NCBI RefSeq assembly: GCF_018968705.1
Contig: NZ_CP076668.1
Location: 4,723,001-4,787,000 of the forward strand
DNA length: 64,000 nucleotides
From: Pseudomonas lijiangensis
GTDB lineage: Bacteria; Pseudomonadota; Gammaproteobacteria; Pseudomonadales; Pseudomonadaceae
Direction: 5' to 3'
The notes beneath the pieces are model-generated. The model was not told where the DNA came from. It was given only the letters and a program-made list of their open reading frames with translations, and searched no databases. Below, piece after piece: positions 16,883 through 27,214 of the stretch. A program made the translations under genes and the position numbers. How positions within the stretch are numbered: position 1 is the stretch's first letter; each line of letters begins with the position of its first letter.

Positions 16883-17623
16883 ATGTCGACACCCGCAACC
16901 CTGCCACACTCTCGCCCGCTCAATCTCTGGATCTATCTGGGTATTCCCTTTGCAACTGCCCTGATTCTCATGCTGCTGGAACTGACCTCCCTGGACATGA
17001 GCCTCGCTCGTCTGGTTTATGACCCGCAGGCGGGCGACTTCATCGGCAGGCACAGCTATTTTCTCGAAGACATTCTGCACGACCGCGCCAAGCAGGTCGT
17101 CATTGGCCTGGCGGTCGCCTCGATGCTTCTTTTCGCGGCCTCGTTCAAGGTCGGACGCTTGATGCCATGGCGCCGCGAGCTGGGTTGTCTGGTGCTTTCC
17201 ATGGCGCTTTCGACCGGCTTCGTGACACCGGTAAAAGTCATCACTTCAGTGCAATGCCCCTGGAGCCTCACTGAATTTGGCGGCAAGGAAACCTACAGCG
17301 AACTGCTTGCTTCACGCCCTGAAACGGACAAGCCAGGCCGCTGCTGGCCGGGCGGTCATGCCGCTACCGGATTCACCCTGTTCGCGCTGTTTTTCATGTT
17401 TCGTGATCGCAAGCCTCGCATGGCGAAAGCCGGACTGGTCCTGGCTTTGAGCCTGGGATCGATCTTTTCCATCGGCCGCATGCTGCAAGGCGCGCACTTC
17501 TTCTCCCACAACGTCTGGACGGCGGTGTTCTGCTGGCTGATCTGCCTGGGCGCGTATTACTTCATTCTGTACAGACCGGATAAAAGCACCCAGGCAGAAC
17601 AAAGCCTGCTCGCGAAGCCTTAA
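16883..17623 (+). CDS. PAP2-superfamily membrane phosphatase
   Basis: The 246-aa protein has about six membrane segments. The PAP2 motifs are recognisable but modified: KVITSVQCPW for KxxxxxxRP, PGGHAATG for PSGH, and GRMLQGAHFFSHNVW for SRxxxxxHxxxD. The last form occurs in a subgroup that acts on lipid phosphates (LpxE/LpxF/PgpB relatives). It probably removes phosphate from lipid A or an undecaprenyl or phosphatidylglycerol phosphate. Location next to colR and a perfect ColR box suggest it remodels the envelope under ColRS control. Its stop overlaps the convergent uvsE stop. Confidence 0.8.
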   Translation: MSTPATLPHSRPLNLWIYLGIPFATALILMLLELTSLDMSLARLVYDPQAGDFIGRHSYFLEDILHDRAKQVVIGLAVASMLLFAASFKVGRLMPWRRELGCLVLSMALSTGFVTPVKVITSVQCPWSLTEFGGKETYSELLASRPETDKPGRCWPGGHAATGFTLFALFFMFRDRKPRMAKAGLVLALSLGSIFSIGRMLQGAHFFSHNVWTAVFCWLICLGAYYFILYRPDKSTQAEQSLLAKP

Positions 17624-18639
17624 GCCATGTACTGGTTGTAGTAATCCAGCGTGGCCACATTCTTGTGCTTGGACTCGAACATGACGTCGAAGCGGTCAAG
17701 AAAAAGGGTCACGTATTCGTTGGTCCAGCGGTTCCACATCATGCCGCTGTGGCCATAGAGGTCACGTTTGGAGAGGACTTGCATCAGCGAGTCCATTTCC
17801 AGTTTCTGCTCGGCGCTGAATCCCAGCTCCTGCAGACGCTCCTGAGGTTGAGAGTAATGCATGGTCGGGCGCACGCCACGCCAGCTTTCGATGATGCGCT
17901 CGACGCGAGGCGACTGGGCAGATATGTAGTCATCCTCATGGATCCAGCAGTGATGCACATCCAGAACCACGGGCGCCAGATCGGCTAACCCGATGCAGTC
18001 GTCCACGCCGTAAGTCTTTTCGTCGTTCTCGAACGTGATGCAGTTCTGCGCTTCTTTCGACAGGCGCGACCAGATCGAGCGAATCCCCTCGGCACCCAGT
18101 CGACCGGCAATGTGGATGTTGCATTTGAAATCCTGGAACTGCCGCCCGTAACCCATCATGCGGATCATGTCGGCGTGATACTCGAATTCGGCCAGGCTGT
18201 TCTCGACCACCTCAGGCTTGTCGGACCCCAGCACACAATATTGGCCCGGGTGCATGGACAAGCGGATTCCGGCAGCACGCGCCGCAGCGCCAATGGCAGC
18301 AAAGCCTTTGATGAGAGTCGACTGAATGTCCGGCTGGCGGTAGAACGCGCAGACTTTCGGGTGACTGTAGAACGGCAACAGGTCACTGCTCAGGCGCAAC
18401 ATTTTCAGGGCGTCAGGCAAGGTCGCCACATAAGCCAGCAAGCGCAACTGGGCTTCGAGGTTGTGGTCGATGATTTCTATCAGCTTGGCGTGAGCCACTT
18501 CGGTGGAAACGCTCTCCATCCAGCGCAACGTGGTCGTGCGCGGGTTCAAGGCCGATTCAATGGTTTTCAGCTCACCAGCCGACAGGTTGCGTTGAGGGTG
18601 GCGATACTGGCATGCAAAACCGATCCGAGCAGTGGACAT
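17620..18639 (-). CDS. uvsE: UV damage endonuclease (UvsE/UVDE family)
   Basis: About 339 residues forming a TIM-barrel of the UVDE family. Conserved parts include RIGFACQY at the N-terminus, LSSDLLPFYSHP, LSMHPGQYCVLGSD, a metal-ligand region ENDEKTYGVDDC and VVLDVHHCWIH. Such enzymes cut 5' of UV photoproducts and start an alternative excision repair. I prefer ATG 18639 (MSTARIGFA) because similarity begins there. A longer reading frame extends to 18705. The gene is convergent with the PAP2 gene and lies downstream of groEL on the same strand, behind the groEL terminator. Confidence 0.78.
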   Translation of the reverse strand: MSTARIGFACQYRHPQRNLSAGELKTIESALNPRTTTLRWMESVSTEVAHAKLIEIIDHNLEAQLRLLAYVATLPDALKMLRLSSDLLPFYSHPKVCAFYRQPDIQSTLIKGFAAIGAAARAAGIRLSMHPGQYCVLGSDKPEVVENSLAEFEYHADMIRMMGYGRQFQDFKCNIHIAGRLGAEGIRSIWSRLSKEAQNCITFENDEKTYGVDDCIGLADLAPVVLDVHHCWIHEDDYISAQSPRVERIIESWRGVRPTMHYSQPQERLQELGFSAEQKLEMDSLMQVLSKRDLYGHSGMMWNRWTNEYVTLFLDRFDVMFESKHKNVATLDYYNQYMA

Positions 18640-18752
18640 GGCAATCCTGAAATCCGAATGAATGGTGCTCAGACTATCAGGCAGGTAAAAGCGTTCGCTA
18701 TCCATGCTGGCTTTTTAGCGGTATCGAGTCGCATGACAGAAACCCGAAAACA

Positions 18753-18779
18753 AAGAACCCTGCACAAGGCAGGGTTCTT
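18753..18779 (-). terminator. Terminator of groESL
   Basis: An 11-bp perfect stem (AAGAACCCTGC / GCAGGGTTCTT) with a 5-base loop lies 28 bases after groEL. On the minus strand it runs into TTCTTTGTTTTC. Confidence 0.85.
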
Positions 18780-18806
18780 CGTGGTGTCGCTCAGGGTAAG
18801 GCTGGC

Positions 18807-20489
<1,683 letters not shown>

Positions 20490-20501
20490 TCAGCGGGGTT
20501 C

Positions 20502-20795
20502 TCAGCCTTCGATGACAGCGAGGATTTCGTTCTCGCTCATCACCAGCAGGTCTTCGCCGTCTACTTTCACAGTGTTGCTACCGGAGTAAGGGCCAAAAAC
20601 TACTTTGTCACCCACTTTCACGGCCAGCGCACGTACTTCACCGTTGTCCAGCACGCGGCCGGTACCTACAGCGACGATCTCGCCACGGTTAGGCTTTTCA
20701 GCAGCCGAACCTGGCAGCACGATACCGCCGGCAGTTTTCGTTTCTTCTTCGCTGCGACGGATTACGACGCGGTCATGCAGAGGACGAAGCTTCAT
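20502..20795 (-). CDS. groES: 10 kDa co-chaperonin GroES
   Basis: 97 residues from ATG 20795 ([14 protein letters not shown]), preceded by AGGAGA. It has the mobile loop ([15 protein letters not shown]) that docks on GroEL. It is the first gene of the groESL operon, behind a sigma32-type promoter and a structured leader of about 135 bases. Confidence 0.98.
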   Translation of the reverse strand: MKLRPLHDRVVIRRSEEETKTAGGIVLPGSAAEKPNRGEIVAVGTGRVLDNGEVRALAVKVGDKVVFGPYSGSNTVKVDGEDLLVMSENEILAVIEG

Positions 20796-20936
20796 TGTCG
20801 ATCTCCTGATTATGGTTTTAGAGCGCTCGGTGAACACACCGGCGTGGTTTAAAAAATCCGGTCTTGCCGGTCACGGTTCGACGAGCGAACCGCAGAATAC
20901 GGTCTGGCAAAGGCCAGAAACCTTGCGGTGACCCAT
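20796..20936 (-). ncRNA. Structured groES 5' leader (candidate Pseudomon-groES RNA motif)
   Basis: The leader folds into four tandem hairpins, given here in plus coordinates: 20903-20918 (TCTGGC/GCCAGA), 20874-20892 (CGGTTC/GAACCG), 20858-20870 (CCGG/CCGG) and 20828-20841 (CGGTG/CACCG). The third is followed on the transcript by ATTTTTT, so it resembles a small intrinsic terminator within the leader. A conserved RNA upstream of groES in this genus is known as the Pseudomon-groES motif. I assign it by position and structure, not by a covariance search. Confidence 0.55.
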
Positions 20937-20964
20937 ACATAAGGGCGAGCAAGGTGATTACAAG
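20937..20964 (-). promoter_or_regulatory. Sigma32-type promoter of groESL
   Basis: On the minus strand CTTGTAA (plus 20958-20964) is separated by 13 bases from CCTTATGT (plus 20937-20944). This fits the heat-shock consensus CTTGAAA and CCCCATNT with one and two mismatches, and it places the transcript start about 135 bases before groES. Confidence 0.65.
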
Positions 20965-21010
20965 TCTCGCCCAGGATTTTTTTTCGTATAACAGACACTT
21001 GAAAACGAAC

Positions 21011-21030
21011 ACGGCACCCGAAGGTGCCGT
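21011..21030 (-). terminator. Hairpin terminator after fxsA
   Basis: An 8-bp perfect stem (ACGGCACC / GGTGCCGT) is closed, on the minus strand, by a TTCG tetraloop and followed by GTTCGTTTTC. It lies 19 bases after the fxsA stop. Confidence 0.7.
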
Positions 21031-21048
21031 GCAGACAGCTTGCGACGG

Positions 21049-21540
21049 TTACTTGTCGCGATGCTCGAATTCGCCTTCGATGATATCGGGCTCACGAGCC
21101 GTCTGATGAATCGCGCCGGGACGGCTGTTTGCCGGACCCTGGCTGGCCTGATGCATGTCCTCGGCGAATGCTCGCTGACGCATGGCCTGATTCTCGGCAC
21201 GCTGGCGCAATTTGTCGGCCAGCATGCGGCGAGTGAACGGCAACAGGCAGATCACACCCAGAATGTCACTGATGAAGCCTGGCAGCAGAAGCAGACCGCC
21301 ACCTACGGCGATCATCAGGCCTTCAAGCATCTGCTGGGCAGGAAGCTCGCCACGGGCCAGGCTTTCACGGGCACGCAACGCTGTGGCAAACCCTGCCACG
21401 CGCATCACGAACAACCCGAGCACCGAAGTACCGAGCACCAGCAGGAAGGTCCACAGGAAGCCGATGGACATGCCGACCCGCACCAGAATAAACAGCTCCA
21501 GCACCGGGAAAAGCAGAAAGAGCAGCAAAAAAACACGCAT
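21049..21540 (-). CDS. fxsA: FxsA family membrane protein
   Basis: 163 residues from ATG 21540, with AGGAA in front. The N-terminal half has the FxsA core: hydrophobic segments around 3-20 and 24-47, the GLFVMRVAG turn and a third hydrophobic stretch (about 75-100, GGGLLLLPGFISDILG). The hydrophilic C-terminal tail is rich in Gln, Arg and Glu. In E. coli, FxsA overproduction relieves F-plasmid exclusion of phage T7. The normal role is unknown. The position upstream of groESL is conserved in Pseudomonas. Confidence 0.88.
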   Translation of the reverse strand: MRVFLLLFLLFPVLELFILVRVGMSIGFLWTFLLVLGTSVLGLFVMRVAGFATALRARESLARGELPAQQMLEGLMIAVGGGLLLLPGFISDILGVICLLPFTRRMLADKLRQRAENQAMRQRAFAEDMHQASQGPANSRPGAIHQTAREPDIIEGEFEHRDK

Positions 21541-21607
21541 CAAATCAGTTCCTCTAAGGAAGAAGGCCTTCCAAGTAGACCGTATGTGATGTCAGAAGAT
21601 CGTTAAT

Positions 21608-22339
21608 TCAAGCGTTTTGCTCTTCAGACGACGGCCATTTCTGCACGCGAGCCAAATGAACCAAGGCTTCGCGCACTTGTGTCGGCGTATTGCAAGGCTC
21701 TGGGAATGCCAGCCAGTGGATGCCGTGACCGATGCGCAGGTGCATGCCTTCGGCATCGAGACCGACCATGTGTGCAGGCTCATTCTGCGGCAGACCGGAC
21801 AATGTCACGTAATGGGCAATGGCATTGGCGTGGTCGTCATTCATGTGCTCGATCATGCGGGCTTCAACGTCCCCGAAGAACGGATTGGCCAAAGCCACGT
21901 GATCGAACCAGTAGGCGGCAGCAAAGCCGCCGATGTAGCGATAGCGCACCGGAGCCAGCACCCAGAAATCGAAATCATGGGCGGTGTGATAACTCTGCGA
22001 CTTGGGGAAATAGCGGTAATAACGACGGGCAGCCGCTTCGATGGCCTGGGGGTCGGTCAGCTTGCGTGCCTCGGCCAGCAGCGTTAGACGCCCCGCCGCC
22101 TGCGCATAATCGGCTTCGCGCTCGCTCACCAGCAGGGAACACTTCGGGTCCTGGATCAGGTTTTGGGTGTGCTGAGAAATGCGGCTGATCAAGATCAGCG
22201 GCCAGCCCTGCTCGTCCAGACAGTAAGTCACTGTCGAACCGAACGGAAAGCCAGGCATGGAGCTGGAATGAGTGGACAACACAGAGCGGTACTCGTTGAG
22301 CAGCAACTCCCGGGCATTTTTAGAGGCTTTCGCGCTCAT
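21608..22339 (-). CDS. HugZ-type pyridoxamine 5'-phosphate oxidase-fold protein
   Basis: 243 residues from ATG 22339, which has a good AGGAGT Shine-Dalgarno. The N-terminal split-barrel flavin/heme-binding domain has the PFGSTVTYCLDEQGWP start and an RYRYIGGFAAAYW segment. The C-terminal DUF2470-like domain has HMNDDHANAIAHY. Proteins of this shape include HugZ, a heme-degrading enzyme, but most homologs are uncharacterised, so heme use is possible only. It diverges from the SDR gene, with 125 bases between them. Confidence 0.78.
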   Translation of the reverse strand: MSAKASKNARELLLNEYRSVLSTHSSSMPGFPFGSTVTYCLDEQGWPLILISRISQHTQNLIQDPKCSLLVSEREADYAQAAGRLTLLAEARKLTDPQAIEAAARRYYRYFPKSQSYHTAHDFDFWVLAPVRYRYIGGFAAAYWFDHVALANPFFGDVEARMIEHMNDDHANAIAHYVTLSGLPQNEPAHMVGLDAEGMHLRIGHGIHWLAFPEPCNTPTQVREALVHLARVQKWPSSEEQNA

Positions 22340-22464
22340 CCTGTGACTCCTTATAACGTTTTCGTCAGAATAAAGACGAACGCTCTGAAACAGCTTATAA
22401 AGTGTTGTGAATGGCATCCATGATGATTGATGCCACGGCATTGGCTTAGAGATTGGGCACGCAC

Positions 22465-23223
22465 ATGGAATTGAAAAACAAGTTAATTATTATTACGGGT
22501 GGCGGTCAGGGGCTGGGCCGTGCAATGGCCGAGTATCTGGCAGTCAAGGGCGTCAATCTGGCGCTGGTGGACCTGAACCAGGAAAAGCTCGACCAGACCG
22601 TCGCAGCCTGCAAGGCTCTGGGGGTGGAAGCTCGCGCCTATCTGGCCAACGTCGCCAATGAAGAACAGGTGACGGATACGGTTGCCAGGATAGCCGAAGA
22701 CTTCAGCCCGATTCATGGCCTGATCAATAATGCCGGAATCCTGCGCGACGGCTTGTTGCTCAAGGTCAAGGACGGTGAAATTACCAAGCTGAGCCTGGCG
22801 CAATGGCAAGCCGTCATTGACGTCAACCTAACCGGCGTCTTCCTCTGCACTCGGGAAGTGGCGGCAAAAATGGTCGAGCAGAAGAGCCAGGGCGCGATCA
22901 TCAATATTTCTTCGATCTCCCGCGCCGGCAACATCGGCCAGACCAACTATTCGGCCGCCAAGGCCGGGGTGGCTGCGGCAACCGTGACCTGGGCCAAGGA
23001 ACTGGCACGCTATGGAATCCGGGTCGCAGGCATTGCACCGGGCTTCATCGAAACCGAAATGACCGGCAGCATGAAACCCGAAGCACTGGAAAAAATGACG
23101 TCGGCCATCCCGCTCAAGCGCATGGGCACGCCAGCCGAAATCGCGCATTCGGCGGCTTATATTCTGGAGAACGATTACTACAGCGGCAGGATTCTGGAGC
23201 TTGATGGGGCAATGAGGATATAG
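22465..23223 (+). CDS. Short-chain dehydrogenase/reductase (FabG-like)
   Basis: 252 residues from ATG 22465. A classical SDR: cofactor motif TGGGQGLG (about 10-17), NNAG at the end of beta4, catalytic Ser in NISSIS and the YSAAK Tyr/Lys pair. The PGFIETEMT loop is like that of FabG. Acidic Asp after beta2 ([10 protein letters not shown]) argues for NAD over NADP. The substrate is unknown, with 3-ketoacyl reduction as one possibility. It stands alone, divergent from the HugZ-type gene and convergent with the DUF481 gene. Confidence 0.82.
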   Translation: MELKNKLIIITGGGQGLGRAMAEYLAVKGVNLALVDLNQEKLDQTVAACKALGVEARAYLANVANEEQVTDTVARIAEDFSPIHGLINNAGILRDGLLLKVKDGEITKLSLAQWQAVIDVNLTGVFLCTREVAAKMVEQKSQGAIINISSISRAGNIGQTNYSAAKAGVAAATVTWAKELARYGIRVAGIAPGFIETEMTGSMKPEALEKMTSAIPLKRMGTPAEIAHSAAYILENDYYSGRILELDGAMRI

Positions 23224-23230
23224 GCTGAGC

Positions 23231-23260
23231 CCCCCCACGGCATCGAGCTGCCGTGGGGGG
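23231..23260. terminator. Hairpin between convergent SDR and DUF481 genes
   Basis: A perfect 12-bp stem (CCCCCCACGGCA / TGCCGTGGGGGG) with a 6-base loop lies between two convergent stops. It lacks T-runs, so it may block RNA decay more than end transcription. Confidence 0.5.
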
Positions 23261-23273
23261 AACGCGCCGGTTT

Positions 23274-24281
23274 TTACCAGCTCACACCGAAGCCAGCGGT
23301 GTAGCGAGTCTTGTCGACGTCGCCATTATCCGAACCGCTGATGATGTTTCTCTCGGCCTTGAGGTTGAGGGATGCCCAGTCGGTGACCTTGTAACGCAGC
23401 CCCGCTTCGACATCCATCGAGTAGTCGGCCACGCCACTGAGAGGCTTGCCCACTTCGCCGTTGGTGAAGAACTCGAACTTCTTGCCCACCAGATAACGGT
23501 TGTAATCCCAGGTACCGGCGACCGCATAGAAGTTCTCCTTGTCACCGTTGGAGAACTCGAAGTCGGTGCGGTTAAGCAGCGCTCCCACCTTGAATGCACC
23601 CAGTTCGTCATCCCAGAACTGATAACCGGGACCGGTACCGACGGTACGCTGACGGGTGAGGTCTTCGATCTTGTCACGCTTGTAAGTGATACGCGCATCC
23701 CAGAACAGCTTCTCGGTCAGGAAGCGGTCCAGGGAGTATTCGGCGCTCCAGTTGTTGGTGCTGACCGCCTCGTCAGTCGTCTCGCGGTTGTAGTCGCCCT
23801 TGGCGTTATGCCGCCACTGACCATGGCGTGCCGAGGTCTTGAAGGCCACGTTGTAGTCGTTGGTATCGTTCTCGGCTCGCTGGAAATCCAGGGCGGCATC
23901 GACATTACCCTTCCAGACCAGGTCGGTGATGACCGGCTTGGGCTTGATGATTTGCTGGATACTGGCCAGCTCCACGGTTTTCGGCGCTTCACCGTTGACC
24001 AGTACGACCTTGCCGTCATCGCCAGCTTTCAGCGACTTGGCGACTTCGCCTGTGTACTGATCCTGCTTGATCAGCAAGGGCTGATCGCTTTCGAGGGTCT
24101 TGACCTGTTTCCAGTCCAGAGGCACGGAACCGCCATAAGGCGTTTCGATGAGCAGCTTGCCGCCATCGAAAACTTTGATCGTACCGCTCAACCGGTCACC
24201 GTTCTTCAACCAGACAGTATCGGCAAGCAGTGGAGTGGAAATCGAGGTTATTGCGAGGCACAACAGGGTTCTGGACAACAT
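23274..24281 (-). CDS. DUF481 family outer-membrane-like protein
   Basis: 335 residues. The signal peptide (MLSRTLLCLAITSISTPLLA) is followed by a region containing GDRLSGTIKVFDGGKLLIETPYG, a fold found before DUF481 barrels. The C-terminal DUF481 region of about 210 residues is rich in alternating aromatic strands (WSAEYSLDRFLTEKLFWDARI) and ends in Trp (FGVSW), as outer-membrane beta-barrels do. The function is not known. Confidence 0.78.
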   Translation of the reverse strand: MLSRTLLCLAITSISTPLLADTVWLKNGDRLSGTIKVFDGGKLLIETPYGGSVPLDWKQVKTLESDQPLLIKQDQYTGEVAKSLKAGDDGKVVLVNGEAPKTVELASIQQIIKPKPVITDLVWKGNVDAALDFQRAENDTNDYNVAFKTSARHGQWRHNAKGDYNRETTDEAVSTNNWSAEYSLDRFLTEKLFWDARITYKRDKIEDLTRQRTVGTGPGYQFWDDELGAFKVGALLNRTDFEFSNGDKENFYAVAGTWDYNRYLVGKKFEFFTNGEVGKPLSGVADYSMDVEAGLRYKVTDWASLNLKAERNIISGSDNGDVDKTRYTAGFGVSW

Positions 24282-24413
24282 AAGCGACTACTAGGCTCTG
24301 TTAAGCGGAGAATCGGGCATTATCCTGCAGGCCAGCAGGACGACGTCAGGTATCAATGACAGTAAGATATTTCCGTAGTTCCCGTACCCAAGCTTTTAAA
24401 CAGGAATAAAAAC

Positions 24414-24770
24414 GTGATCCCTGCCGCGCCAGAACATGAAGATCCTGCCGGGCTTTCTCCCGCAGAGGCCCGCCGTACAGCGCTCTACCTCACACTTGAG
24501 CAGGTACCGGAAGGCAAGGTCGTCAGTTATGGGCAATTGGCCGAACTGGCCGGACTGGGAAAAGCGGCACGTTGGGTCGGGCGCACGTTGAGCCAGCTTC
24601 CACAAGGCACTTCACTGCCCTGGCATCGGGTATTAGGGGCTGGCGGCAGGCTCAGCCTGCCACTGGGCAGCGTCTCAGGTGACGAACAGCGTGCCCGCTT
24701 GCGTGCAGAAGGCCTTACCATCCGTAACAATCGGGTCGATATGCAGCGCCATGGCTGGCGTCCCACGTAG
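24414..24770 (+). CDS. Alkyltransferase-like (ATL) DNA-repair protein, MGMT family
   Basis: 118 residues from GTG 24414. It matches the DNA-binding domain of O6-alkylguanine-DNA alkyltransferase (GKVVSYGQLAELAG, ARWVGRTLSQ) but the active-site PCHR is PWHRV, so the acceptor Cys is Trp. ATL proteins bind O6-alkylguanine without repairing it and hand the lesion to nucleotide excision repair. The length (about 110-120) is right for ATLs. It lies just before ampG on the same strand. Confidence 0.85.
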   Translation: MIPAAPEHEDPAGLSPAEARRTALYLTLEQVPEGKVVSYGQLAELAGLGKAARWVGRTLSQLPQGTSLPWHRVLGAGGRLSLPLGSVSGDEQRARLRAEGLTIRNNRVDMQRHGWRPT

Positions 24771-24824
24771 CACAGCGGTTAGAGTGCGCCCTTTGTTTTC
24801 GCAACCTGAGGCAGTTTCCAGCCC

Positions 24825-26378
24825 ATGCCCCGTAAAACCTGGCGCGCCGCGCTCGCCGCCTATGCCAGCCCCTCGACATTAGTATTGCTGTTGCTTGGTT
24901 TCGCAGCGGGCATGCCGTACATGCTGGTCTTCTCAACGCTGTCGGTCTGGTTGCGCGAAGCCGGTGTCGCCCGCGAAACCATCGGTTATGCCAGCCTCAT
25001 CGGTCTGGCCTACGCCTTCAAATGGGTCTGGTCGCCATTACTCGACCAATGGCGCCTGCCCTTGCTCGGGAAACTGGGCCGCAGACGTTCCTGGCTGGTC
25101 CTTTCACAGGCGCTGGTGATGCTGGGCCTGATCGGCATGGGCTTTTGCGATCCGCAGCAGCATCTTTCCTGGTTGATCGCCATTGCCGTGGTCGTGGCCT
25201 TTGCTTCTGCGACCCAGGATATCGCCATCGATGCCTATCGCCTGGAAATCGCTCAGGACACCCAGCAGGCAGCCCTGGCCGCCAGCTACATGTCCGGTTA
25301 CCGGGTCGCGGCGCTGCTCTCCACTGCCGGCGCACTGTATTTCGCAGAAGGTTTCGGCTCGACAGGGTTCTCTTACAAGCACTCGGCCTGGACCGGGACC
25401 TACGTGCTGTTCGGCCTGCTGATGCTGCCCGCTCTGGTGACCACCTTCATCATGCGTGAACCGCCCGTGCCGCTGCGCACCCAGTTGTCGGCAGCGCGCT
25501 ACGGTTTTGTGCATCAACTGGCATCGGTATTCGTGCTGATCGTGCTGCTGGTTTCCGTGCCGGCCATGTTCACCCAGCTCTACAACACCGACTTCGCCAG
25601 CGTATTGTTCGAGGGCAGCAGCTGGATGGACCTGCTGATGGAAGACCGGGCCTTCCTGCGTTCCATCCTGTATATCCTGCTCACCATCGCCTGCCTGTCC
25701 TCCATGGGACGACGCGGCCTAGCGCCCGTGCTGACCCCCGTCAACGACTTCATCATGCGCTATCGCTGGCAAGCCTTTATCCTGCTGGGCCTGATCGCGA
25801 CCTATCGCATGTCCGACACGGTAATGGGCGTCATGGCCAACGTGTTCTACATCGATCAGGGCTTCACCAAAGACCAGATTGCCAGCGTCAGCAAGATCTT
25901 CGGCCTGATCATGACCCTGCTGGGCGCGGGCGTGGGCGGTCTGTTGATCGTGCGCTTCGGCATCATGCCGATCCTGTTCATCGGGGGCCTGAGCTCGGCG
26001 GCGACCAATATCCTGTTCCTGCTCCTGGCCGACATGGGGCCGAACCTGAAAATGCTGGTGCTGACCATTTCCCTGGACAACCTGAGTTCCGGGCTGGCCA
26101 CCTCCGCCTTCGTGGCTTACCTGTCGAGCCTGACCAACCTCAAGTTCTCCGCCACTCAATACGCCCTGCTCAGCTCGATCATGCTGCTGCTGCCACGCTT
26201 GATCGGTGGTTACTCAGGGGTCATGGTAGAGAAATTCGGCTACCACAACTTCTTCCTCATTACCGCCCTGCTGGGCGTGCCGACCTTGCTGATGATCATC
26301 CTGCAGTGGAGCAAGGAAATTCGTACAGCAGCCCGGCAGGACGAGCCTGAAAAGGCCGTGGCTGACCAACCGCAATGA
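24825..26378 (+). CDS. ampG: Muropeptide permease AmpG
   Basis: 517 residues of the major facilitator superfamily with about 12-14 membrane segments. The N-terminal part (LLLLGFAAGMPYMLVFSTLSVWLREAGV) and the KWVWSPLLDQ segment are typical of AmpG. It imports anhydro-muropeptides from the periplasm for cell-wall recycling and so feeds the AmpR signal that induces AmpC beta-lactamase where present. A strong terminator follows. The locus matches P. aeruginosa PA4393. Confidence 0.92.
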   Translation: MPRKTWRAALAAYASPSTLVLLLLGFAAGMPYMLVFSTLSVWLREAGVARETIGYASLIGLAYAFKWVWSPLLDQWRLPLLGKLGRRRSWLVLSQALVMLGLIGMGFCDPQQHLSWLIAIAVVVAFASATQDIAIDAYRLEIAQDTQQAALAASYMSGYRVAALLSTAGALYFAEGFGSTGFSYKHSAWTGTYVLFGLLMLPALVTTFIMREPPVPLRTQLSAARYGFVHQLASVFVLIVLLVSVPAMFTQLYNTDFASVLFEGSSWMDLLMEDRAFLRSILYILLTIACLSSMGRRGLAPVLTPVNDFIMRYRWQAFILLGLIATYRMSDTVMGVMANVFYIDQGFTKDQIASVSKIFGLIMTLLGAGVGGLLIVRFGIMPILFIGGLSSAATNILFLLLADMGPNLKMLVLTISLDNLSSGLATSAFVAYLSSLTNLKFSATQYALLSSIMLLLPRLIGGYSGVMVEKFGYHNFFLITALLGVPTLLMIILQWSKEIRTAARQDEPEKAVADQPQ

Positions 26379-26381
26379 TCC

Positions 26382-26415
26382 AAAGCCCGGTGCATCAGAC
26401 ACCGGGCTTTTTTTT
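26382..26415 (+). terminator. Terminator after ampG
   Basis: An 11-bp perfect stem (AAAGCCCGGTG / CACCGGGCTTT) with a 7-base loop is followed by a run of eight T. The last T residues overlap the stop codon of the convergent immunity-like gene. Confidence 0.9.
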
Positions 26416-27112
26416 ACCACTCCCAGTCTTTCTCCATGTACTCGGCCGTGGGAGGAAGGACGGAATGCAGGAATTGCAGGTACTGCTCGAATAACTCTTT
26501 ATTGGGGAAACGCGCTTCAAATCCCAGCGTGATGTCCGTGCGATGGGTGATGATCATGGAGCGTTTCCGATCCACCGTGACAAAGTTGTACTCGTTCCAG
26601 GGCAGGCTTTCCTCGTTGTGAATCGGGTTCTGCCAATTCAGCAAAGTACGCGCTGCCCCGATTGACATGGCGGCAGGTCCGATCAGGAAGAGCAGCGAGC
26701 CGGTGACGAGCGCGACGCCGAGAAAGAGCAGGATGGTGAAAATGGCGATGCCTTTGAAGAGCGGGCCAGCGAAGTCCGGGTAGTGAAGGAAGTATTCGAC
26801 AGAGCCTGACTGGCTTTTAATGTGGTAGTTAAATACCGTTTTCTGTCTGACTGCAAACACAATCAAATAAGTTGCGAATAGTGCGCACGCACAGCCTGCA
26901 CCAATAAGCAGGCTCAGAGCCTCAGGCAGACTATCCCACATTAGCCACAGACAATAAAGAAAAGGAAGAAGGCCTGATACGACTACTGCAATATGAGCTT
27001 TTATAAACTCCTTTGGGGGGCAAGCGATTGTTTTGGCGCTCCACACCATGACAGATGTATCGGTGCAAGATGATGCGCTCTGCTCTGCGCTGCAAGCGAC
27101 CATATGATTCAT
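26414..27112 (-). CDS. Membrane protein, second immunity-like paralog behind the T6SS effector
   Basis: 232 residues from ATG 27112 (GGAG 11 bases upstream). It has an N-terminal Cys-containing region (SCTDTSVMVW, CPPKEF), two membrane segments (about 42-85), a third hydrophobic stretch (about 115-145) and a soluble C-terminal domain ending EKDWEW. The C-terminal 138 residues differ at only about 13 sites from the adjacent paralog, while the first 100 residues, including the membrane segments, are strongly diverged. I infer an immunity protein or a variant or decoy copy. It may belong to the DUF6708 group seen near VasX-like effectors, which I cannot confirm. Confidence 0.6.
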   Translation of the reverse strand: MNHMVACSAEQSASSCTDTSVMVWSAKTIACPPKEFIKAHIAVVVSGLLPFLYCLWLMWDSLPEALSLLIGAGCACALFATYLIVFAVRQKTVFNYHIKSQSGSVEYFLHYPDFAGPLFKGIAIFTILLFLGVALVTGSLLFLIGPAAMSIGAARTLLNWQNPIHNEESLPWNEYNFVTVDRKRSMIITHRTDITLGFEARFPNKELFEQYLQFLHSVLPPTAEYMEKDWEW

Positions 27113-27214
27113 GGCGTTTATCACTCCAAAAAAGAACAGACACGGTTTGATTCTTCGCTGACAAAAACAAGAATGTTATTTTCTTGCAATACTGTTTCTT
27201 AAGCAGCTCGCATT

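Noticed and set aside
22453..22464. Upstream TTG start for the SDR gene
   Set aside because: ATG 22465 gives the standard SDR N-terminus directly before the cofactor-binding strand. The four extra residues have no support.
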